Below are positions 56,267 through 64,000 of a DNA stretch of 64,000 nucleotides, piece by piece. The translations under genes and the position numbers were made by a program. The stretch is from Jaapia argillacea MUCL 33604 (taxonomy: Eukaryota > Basidiomycota > Agaricomycetes > Jaapiales > Jaapiaceae). The number at the start of each line of letters is the position of its first letter. The first letter of the stretch is position 1. The stretch spans positions 815,412 through 879,411 of the forward strand of contig KL197712.1 of NCBI GenBank assembly GCA_000697665.1, written 5' to 3'. The notes under the pieces are model-generated. The model was given only the letters and a program-made list of their open reading frames with translations, ran no database searches and was not told where the DNA came from.

Positions 56267-56489
56267 AATTAGACCACTAAGCTTCAAAACGAATGCATGG
56301 AACTATAAGTAGATGCCTCTTGTCGAGATACAGCGTAAAGGACCGTGTATACATAGAAATGCTTGTTGAAATTGTGAGCGCGAACTCAGACGCATCACGT
56401 GCCGGACGCGCTGTTCTGTGACAACTTTTGAAAACAAAAATTGTGAAGTCGCTGTTCATCGATCACCGTCTGGTTTGTAAATATTGGCT
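56267..56489 (+). promoter_or_regulatory. Upstream region of the DNA ligase gene
   Basis: 223 bp between the MscS stop and the ligase start on the same strand. No gene seen. Confidence 0.4.
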
Positions 56490-59400
56490 ATGGACGAAGC
56501 CCTTGACTCCGGCATACCGTTTTCTTTGTGAGCTCCCCATCTGTCCCCTTTCGTCTCCCATCTTGTTCCTTAACAATCACCACAGCTTTATTTCCCTCCT
56601 TCGCGAAATATCCCAGATTCGGCCAAAGCAGAAGAGGTCATCGCCCCCTTATCCACAGCCAAAGAGGGAATACGCAGCTCTCTTGATTTTCCGTCGATGG
56701 ATTGCCGAGCTGCGCCGACGATACTCTCCATTACCCGATGGCACTACCTCCTGCGTGTTTCGGCTGCTCTTCCCGGAAGAGGATTCGGAGAGAAAATATG
56801 ACATGCAGGAATCGCGACTTGCACACCACCTCTCAAATATATTTGGGCTTTCAACGGCTGCTGGAGGCAGGGGGCAAAGGCTAATCCGATGGAAAGAGGA
56901 GTCTCGCTCAGGCTGCCTGGGATCACAGGTTAAAAATATTCTGGTGGATTCATCAGTTGTAAGCCGACCACAAATTCTTATCCATTGCTGCTCATCAACC
57001 TCGGTACTAGCACTTGACAGATGCCACCGGCTCTTTGACAATCACTGAGGTTGACAGGTTACTGAATCACCTGGCAGCCACTTCTGCCTTTTCTGGCATT
57101 ACCATCCGCTCATCCATTAGCTCGAGGCGACCCAAGCCCGAGATACTACGAAAATTATACGATTCCCTGCCCCCAAGCGAGGCCTCCTTCCTTACGCAAA
57201 TCATCCTCAAGGATTTGCGACCAGTCCTGTACCCACCCAGTGCCACCCATTTCACAGCTGCCTTGAAGCAATACCAGAGCAATGCGGTTATCATGTTGTC
57301 CAGAGAGGACGCGATGAAAGCTTGGGATCCTTCTGGGATGTTCCTTCAGACATATCGCGTCGTGGCTTGTCTCGACGCTGCTGCCATGGCTTTTGAGCGC
57401 AACGAGCTGGATCAGACTCGTCTGCCCAAAATCAACTCTCCTGTCGAGGTCCGTTCCCGCATCGCAATCAAGTCTACGTTCTCAACGATTCCATGACAAC
57501 AGATTCCAAAGTGTCTTAAAGGCCAAGGATGTGCTCAAGCACTTCGCCTTTTCAAGTCTTCCCATTGTGTTTGGGCTGAAACCAAGTATGATGGTGAACG
57601 TGCTCAGATCCATGTTGAAATTATTGAGGGTGAACAACCGCGAATCAAGATTTTCAGCAAGAGCAAGAGGGACTCAACTTGGGATCGTATCGCCATTCAT
57701 CCGTATGTCCTGTGGACACCCAATCCAGCCCACTTTTAACGCTCTTGCAATAGTATCATTTGTCGAGCGCTTGGCCTGAGCTCCCAGGCGCCGAAGATTC
57801 GCAAGAATATTATCGTGGAAGCAGAGATGGTTCCTTTTTCCGAATGCTTGAGCAAAATTGATGGTGGGGCCTCTACGATTGAAAAAGTTCTGAACCTTAC
57901 CGTGTCCTTTTCAGAATTTTGGAGAATTCGCAGCCTGATCGAAACGACCGCCCAAGGGCCCCGTGCATCTCGTCGAATATTCACCGTGGATCAGACGCAG
58001 GAAAGCTTGTATGGGCCAGCCAAATTCCCGTCCTTTTGATCATTAAAATACTTTTACCAGGGATACACAGCAACAATCGATGAAGTCTGATGCCTCAGAT
58101 GCCGGCGCTCGCCACCTCGCCCTTGTCTTCTTCGACGTTCTGCTTCTCGACTCCATCTCGCAACTGAACAGTCCCTATTCGTCGCGTCGAGCTCTATTAG
58201 AGTCCGTGATGACTCTCCTTCCAGGCTACGCTATGTTGGCCGAACGACATCCCGTTGTTCTCCGACGCGGGGCTGACGAGTGTAGGTCTCAAGGTGAAGA
58301 AGATTTGAGGGCTGTCTTTGCCAAGATTTTGGCACAGAGGGAGGAGGGTGTAGTATTGAAAGCTGATGAAGGTCTATATAACGACTGGAAATCGCCGTGG
58401 GTCAAGGTGAGTGCCACGATAGACTGATTGAGCGAGATGCGATGCCAAGGGTTTTGTAGCTGAAGAAGGATTATATCCCTGGACATGGGGATACTGTGGA
58501 CCTAGCCATTGTGGGGGCTGCCTGGCACAAGGATCGGGGTCGAGAGCTGCGAGGTTAGCGTGGTCATCTACTCCACAAGCCACTCGGCGACTAAAAATTC
58601 CTAGTACCTCCAACGACCTACACCACGTTTTACCTGGGCCTGCTGGCAAATTCTGACACCATTCAAGCCGATGTGATTATGATCCTGCCATATTCACACA
58701 ATGCGCTGAGATCTAATGAAATAATTAGGTCAACATTCAGCCTCACTTTGAAGTGTTTTTCACCGTCTCCTATGGTTTAAATCGGGATCATCTTGAAGAG
58801 GTCAATTTCCTCATCAAAAGTTCCGATACTGTCAAGTATTCGTGTGTGAGTAGCAAACTATGGAATGAAGAGAGAGAACTGACTAGTGCTTAGCAAGTGG
58901 AAGGACTCCCCTACACCTTCAAGACGCTCCGTGGCCTCGCACCGCCAGATGTGATGCTGGTCGAGCCTCTCCTAGCCGATCTCTATGGAGCAGGTTTCAC
59001 CAAAGCTCCCGGTAGCAAGGTCAGTCCCCTGCGCACGCCTTACATGTAGTTAACACCATCGCCCATTCGCAGTATTACGAACTGCGTTTCCCTCGCTTGA
59101 CCAAAGTATATAGGCCAAGCGAACGTCCCTGGCGTGATGGCCTCACCACTCAGTCGCTCCAGCGCATTGCGCGAGAATCGGTTGGGAAAGACAGGCCTGG
59201 TAAGGATGTGAATGATTGGTGCAAAGATTTATGGGGGAAACCCACCAGTCCTGGCGTTAGGAATTTCACGAAGATACGGGCAATAGAGGATGGATGGGTG
59301 GAGAAATTGAGCAGGGTTGACCGGGTTAGGGTCAACAACAAGAGAAAGCGAATCGACGACGAGAATGGCGGTGGCGGCGAGGGTAGGAAGCGGGCAAGGA

Positions 59401-60248
59401 GTCTAAAGCCTTTTGGATCCGTCACGAATGTGGATGTGCGCCACAACGGACAGGAGATGGTCTTGGCTAGTGAGACCAAGATTCCCGTGTTGGAAGGGCC
59501 AGGTCCACTGAATTTGGGTCTTGCCACTCCTCCGTCTTCTTCGGTGACAACCCACACGGGAAGCGGACCAACCACGGTGAATGCGACCACCGAACCTATC
59601 CCTGGTCTTGCTGAGATTGACAGAGATGCCGAAGACGAATCACTGCCAGAGAAGGCTGCCGACCTTGATCATCAATGTGCAGCCTTTATGGTATCAAACC
59701 ACACCCTACGACCGGACGGCTGCAATCTATGCCCCCCTATGATACCACACACGAAAGAACGGGGCATCGCTGCGGACAAACCCCCTGACCAGTCCCTGCG
59801 AACTGCAGCGTTACTCCTTGGCGATCATGATCCTCGTTCCCCGTCTTGGCCCTTCCGCTCGAGTGCAGTTGCGCAATCGCTTCTTCGCTCCTTGGTGTGG
59901 TTAGCTCGTCCATGTAACGCACCCCGGCACACGTGGCGTCCTTCGTGCGGGGAAGTTCTTCCTCCAGGTTCTCAAATCCACGGGTTGAATGCACTCCTGA
60001 TTGGATGTGGATGGTGTGAGGGAGCAACTGGATCAGATGATGAGTGGGACCGAGGTGTGGTGTTTGTTGATCGTGAGAGTGGCGATGGATGGAGGGAGTA
60101 TGCGCTGACGAAGTTGATGCAGAGATCACAGAGGGTGATGAGAAGCGGGAGAAAGGTTATCGATGTGTACGATTTGAGGATGATTGGGTATGAAGCACTT
60201 CACAAGTGCAAGGATGTAGACCAGTATCTGGTTCAGAGGTTTGTTTGA
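56490..60248 (+). CDS. ATP-dependent DNA ligase (ligase IV-like, no BRCT seen)
   Basis: Seals nicks in duplex DNA through a covalent lysine-AMP. The start MDEALDSGIPFS leads into an N-terminal DNA-binding domain (REYAALLIFRRWIAELRRRY, RKLYDSLPPSEASFLTQIIL, PPSATHFTAALKQYQSNAV). The nucleotidyltransferase domain holds the active-site motif KYDGER (lysine codon 57584) with AQIHVEIIEG and IKIFSKSKRDST after it, LALVFFDVLLLDS, EGVVLKADEGLYNDWKSPWV and KLKKDYIPGHGDTVDLAIVG (motif V, split by an intron near 58410-58460). An OB-fold follows (FEVFFTVSYGLNRDHLEEV, ELRFPRLTKVYRP). Instead of recognisable BRCT repeats, the last exon carries a charged linker and a C-terminal segment with IHGLNALLIGCGWCEGATGS and VVFVDRESGDGWREYAL. 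Comparable fungal ligases exist; whether this is the NHEJ ligase or a separate paralogue cannot be decided here. Confidence 0.85.
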
Positions 60249-60350
60249 GTAATTTATCATTCATTTATTGTATACAGGCAGGATGTATATATGGATGGAG
60301 CAAATGGGAGTGGACGTGCAAAACGGAGAGCGATAACATAGCGGTCTATT

Positions 60351-62848
60351 TCAAGGAGTGGATGTCGTACAGTCGTCGCAGGTAGGTGCACCCCGCTCCC
60401 AAGTCGCCGACTGCCCCCATCGCTTTTGTTGCCACTGCCTGAGAACAGAATATACACCCCCTTGGTAGGCAGGGGAGACATCGTCGTTCATACACAATAG
60501 AGGAGGCGTCTCGTGGTCAAGGTGCCACAAGGAAGACTTTGCAGTCTGCATATCATTCAGACGCAAAAGTGTCGTTTGTGTTCCCCCTTTGAATTGGAAA
60601 TGTCAGCCATGATCCGCTGACCAAGAGCGCGAGGGACATACCGATGACGAAACGATACCGGTACAAGAGTTGCATAGTCCATTCTCGGACGTCGATGGTC
60701 ATAAATCTCGGCGCTTCCGAAAGGACACTTTGAAGCCGGAAATCGGCCTCCCGCCACTTCTTGTTCAGGGGGAGAGTGCTCGGCGCAGAACCCCATCGAG
60801 ATGGCCAGACCGTACGCCCTTTCTGGGGAAGGAACGCGGATAGTCCCAGTTCTCCAGAGTTGCGAGTGAGAGCGTTGAGCACTAGAAAATGGATTGATGC
60901 CTCATCGTTGCAGAAGATGGGAGGATTATGAGCGTACCACAATCACCGCATTCCGGTTTCTCAAAAGCTATCCGCTTGAAAATCTCACCGGCGCTATTGC
61001 TATCGCCAAAACATTCCACTCGGGTGATTGTGCAAACTTCAGATTTGAAACGATAATCGGGCCAGGCGCTGGTACGTCCTTTGGATATCTCACGATATGG
61101 ATAGCCATCTCCGCTGGCTGCACGCCGTTTAGTAGAGCATCAATGAATTTAGGAAAGGTGAGGACTGACAAAAGAGGTAGACCGTCTCGGTGCTTGGCTC
61201 GAGACCAGAGCCCTGCAGCATACTTCGAATCTGCCCGGCTTCGGTGGTTCTCCTTGAGTAGCCAGGCACCGTAATGAACGGTTCTGAAGTACCACCCAAG
61301 GCCGCCCATCCCTCCGCTTCAGGCCAGGAATCATCCAGCTTACCTATCCGCCCCACGGTCCACGACCACAACAAAGCCTCTCTCCACCGCTCGACGACAA
61401 AGTGAGAGAGCAAAAACATGGTGTGAATGTCACCATCCGCTCCATTTCTCCACACCTCCCTGAATTGTCTCGATGCCGTCTGTGCAAACTCTTCTGGCCA
61501 GATGGCTGCCATCTCGCGAAGGAGAGGCATCGAGGCTGATTTGGCAACGTGGCCCAGGTATGGGCGGGAACGATGGGCGAAGCGTTCGGAGATGAGGTAG
61601 TTGCTTTGGCGGAGGGGTTGCCATTCGCCTGGGGGGAACATGTGTGTCGTTAGCAGCCGACGAGAAGTGACGCGAATATAACGGTATCTCACCGCGTTGA
61701 GGGCTCGGGTCAGGGGTGGAAGGCACCAACAGGTTCGACTGGAAGCGGAGGACGAGACCATATGCTAGAAGCGGCTTCGTTTCCTCGACACACTGATGAT
61801 CATATTCTGCTACTCACCAGGGGTATAGAAATCCGCAGCAGCCAGATTTCGCATGAAATACATGTCGTCATTCTAGGAGATGGCATATGAATATATGGGG
61901 TCAAGGGGGTTGGGTCGATGACGGACCAGATAAACACTGGGGGCAAACAATTAGTAGAGTGACAATGGGCAAAGACAATAGCTTACAATGCATCCGACAC
62001 TCCTTGAAGGCGGAAAAACTGGGACTCGATGGCATAACTACAAAGGGTGTTGGAGACGAGCGCTAAACCATGGGAAAGAGTGCGCACCTATTAAACGAGG
62101 TATCATGATATGGAGAGAAAACGTTTGCGTGATGGTGTACGGATAACTGAATCTTGCCGTCTTTCCAATAGGACTGCGCTGGATCTAGCCACTGAGGCAT
62201 CTGGCCCACCCGCTGTAGAGCAGAGTGTTCGGTGTCGTTGTCGGTATCTGTTTCTGGGGGGACGGGAAAGTCTGCAGCGACGATGTGGAAATTGGCGGTG
62301 GATGATCGAAAGTGTTGGAGGAGGGAGCGGATGGAATATCGGAGCTCATCAAAGTCGCTGTTGAAGGGTGGAGCAATGTGGGTGATGGCGTCAATCGATA
62401 TGTGCGATGACAGGACTTACGCGAAATGTGCAAGGGGAGAGGTATAGTTGATTAGAGGAGGCTCCTCCCCAAGGAGACGATACTGACTAGCAGTATGTTC
62501 TCGTCTCCAGAGAGGATCTGAACTATTCACCCAGGTCCAGACGACGTCCAGCGTCGTCTTTGTGCGATCCTGACAAGGTTCACCTCTCGCCACCAGCGCC
62601 TCTAGACACTCTAGGGTAGGAGGAGCGAGCACTCTTTCGGACGGCGGCTCCTTTGGCGCTGGTATAGGTTTGAACACGGAGTAGTAGAACTCAGGATATA
62701 GAAAATTAGATTCTGGCGCCGTCCATGAGCGGAAATCGTTGACGACGAGATACAGGCACAAGACTACAAGAAAGGTGAGGGCCATCAAACGAATGGGGAG
62801 GCGTTTATGGTGTCGAACAGTGGATATTGGCAGGGGTATTGATGCCAT
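60351..62848 (-). CDS. Stealth-family sugar-phosphate transferase (XPT1-like)
   Basis: Type II Golgi membrane protein of the family that includes GlcNAc-1-phosphotransferase and cryptococcal xylosylphosphotransferase Xpt1; such enzymes move a sugar-phosphate onto glycans. The short cytosolic end is followed by a signal anchor (LMALTFLVVLCLYLVV, about residues 21-36). Stealth region 1 is LDVVWTWVNSSDPLW; region 2 has DELRYSIRSLLQHFRS, RVGQMPQWLD, then FVYLNDDMYFMRN; region 3 is RPYLGHVAKSASMPLLREM; the C-terminal part has TPPLLCMNDDV and SVLRQWQQKRWG. Many short introns; a 10-nt exon (61927-61936) restores VYLNDD. The stop is at 60351, and the gene converges on the ligase gene with 102 bp between. 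Donor and acceptor sugars are unknown. Confidence 0.87.
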
Positions 62849-64000
62849 GATTGTGAGGGGAGCAAAGAGCGTGGCAGGAGGGAGGAGGATAGATAATAAA
62901 GAGTAGTCAAGAGCGCCTCTGAGTATGGCGTCCGAAAGACTGAGAACAAGGAGACGATGCCGAAATGAGGGAGGTCAAGTATGCCACCGCAGCATAATTC
63001 TCATAAAACAGACGGTTGTGGCAGGAGGAGAGTGAGTGAAGCAAGAATAGACATGAATTGAACCGGGGATGAGGAGAGATCAAACGATATCGTAACAAAC
63101 AAGTCGTAAACGTCGTGTGCGGCAGCGAATGTTCTGCGATGGCCATTAGGGCAAATCCCAAAAATATCTCTTGTTTTCGTTGCTGGTAGGCTAATCATCC
63201 ATCAAAAATAGATACGCGGGTTATAAATAGCCCCAAACTGCTCGCGTGCCGCATTTTGACATTTTGCTATCTGATTGCGAATTCCGAGATTGGACTGCGC
63301 CGGCACCGGCATGAGACCTTGCTGCGCTTGTCCTGAACGAGCGACTACAAAGCTCTAAAGATGTCGCCAGGGGCAGGGGAGATGAGACCAAAAGGAGATC
63401 CGTGACCGGCGCCCAACACATCGTAACCCTGTCCAAACCTTGTCCAAAGATGGATCGCGGATGCGGTTTGGACAAGCGCTCGCGAGACATGTCGGTTCGA
63501 CGGTGCGTTTCTCACCGGCAAGACTGTTCATCCACGGTGGAAGCCATGGTTTCGCGCCGGAAGATTAGCGACAATGATCCACGGGAAGCGTTGACTCACC
63601 ATGAACGCACGGTACAGAACGAAGCGGGCAACGATGTAGATCATACAGGGATAAACTTGACGCGACCCGGAGGGATTTCGGGTGCGCAGTCGGCAGATTT
63701 GTGCAGGCTCTGAGCGGGGGCAGAGCAGCGACGACGCGGGCGATGGTGGATTTGGAACGAGGGATTGCGACAGGTCGTGTGACGGGCGGGAGATCTGTGG
63801 GCTCGGAGGACGTGGATTGAACGAAGGGCCCGAAAGGAAAGTCAGGTGTACATGAATGAGGCGATAAGTTGACAGGGAGCACACGACCAGTTAATTCGGT
63901 GAGGCAGTGGACGGGACGACGACCCGAGGTTCAGAGAACTCGAGCAACTAGAGACCAGATTTCGCGATAGAATCATAGAAGAGGGCCGAGTCTATATGAC
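62849..64000. other. Upstream of the Stealth gene; no gene recognised
   Basis: CpG-rich sequence like the other host-gene spacers. Open frames of 60-118 codons exist on the - strand (for example 63884-63528), but they overlap each other and resemble nothing I know. GGTTATAAATAGCC near 63220 could be a TATA-type element. A gene starting beyond the right edge cannot be excluded. Confidence 0.4.

Noticed and set aside
33117-62848. A co-functional gene cluster or defence island
   Set aside because: Products are unrelated housekeeping proteins, each with its own promoter and no shared pathway.
63528-63884. 118-codon - strand frame near the right edge
   Set aside because: Overlaps another frame of similar length, low complexity, no family match.

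Overview
The window looks like nuclear DNA of a filamentous basidiomycete, most likely an Agaricomycete. The protein-coding genes are cut by many introns of about 45-55 bp with GT-AG borders, they sit close together on both strands, and they are recognisably fungal (SUR2-type hydroxylase, YEA4-type transporter, YANK-like kinase, Stealth sugar-phosphotransferase). Retroelements are of fungal chromovirus and copia type. No rRNA gene, complete tRNA gene, CRISPR array or prokaryotic-style operon was seen.

The window has two compartments. Positions 1 to about 32.4 kb are a transposon graveyard: a gag fossil at the left edge, a DUF6729-like remnant (about 2.3-3.2 kb), a copia fossil on the + strand (5.6-11.7 kb), a second Ty3/gypsy fragment and a second copia fossil on the - strand (11.7-16.5 kb), a PIF/Harbinger transposase remnant (17.3-18.5 kb), nested solo LTRs (18.8-19.75 kb), a small two-LTR element (21.1-22.6 kb) and a structurally complete but broken chromovirus (23.3-32.4 kb). 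Several insertions have 5-bp target duplications that can be read directly, so a relative order of events can be given. Two runs of N (7079-7519 and 28217-28550) interrupt it; the first is flanked by the same roughly 257 bp on both sides and looks like an assembly artefact.

Positions 33.1 to 62.9 kb are dense host genes that appear intact: SUR2-like sphinganine hydroxylase (+), MAK16 (-), a DUF1640/FMP32-like mitochondrial protein (+), guanylate kinase (-), a YANK/STK32-type kinase (+), a YEA4/SLC35B4-type nucleotide-sugar transporter (-), an NUP53/NUP35-type nucleoporin (-), ZPR1 (+), a ubiquitin C-terminal hydrolase (+), a full-length ABCC transporter (+), an MscS-like channel with an EF-hand (+), an ATP-dependent DNA ligase (+) and a Stealth-family phosphotransferase (-). 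Exon models were built by eye from splice borders; for six of them every exon phase was checked (SUR2, MAK16, FMP32, GUK1, STK32, UCH) and ZPR1 also closes in frame. Neighbours are functionally unrelated housekeeping genes, several in divergent pairs with short shared upstream regions; there is no sign of a biosynthetic cluster.

The most unusual signals are fine-scale: a GC-AG intron in MAK16, a 12-nt exon in the ubiquitin hydrolase gene, a 10-nt exon in the Stealth gene that completes its NDD motif, a 670-bp foldback element with long inverted arms just upstream of the MscS gene, a copia element whose primer-binding site matches the anticodon arm of initiator tRNA-Met, and a solo LTR inside another solo LTR for which the empty site is preserved elsewhere in the same window. 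I do not see a convincing new multi-gene system.
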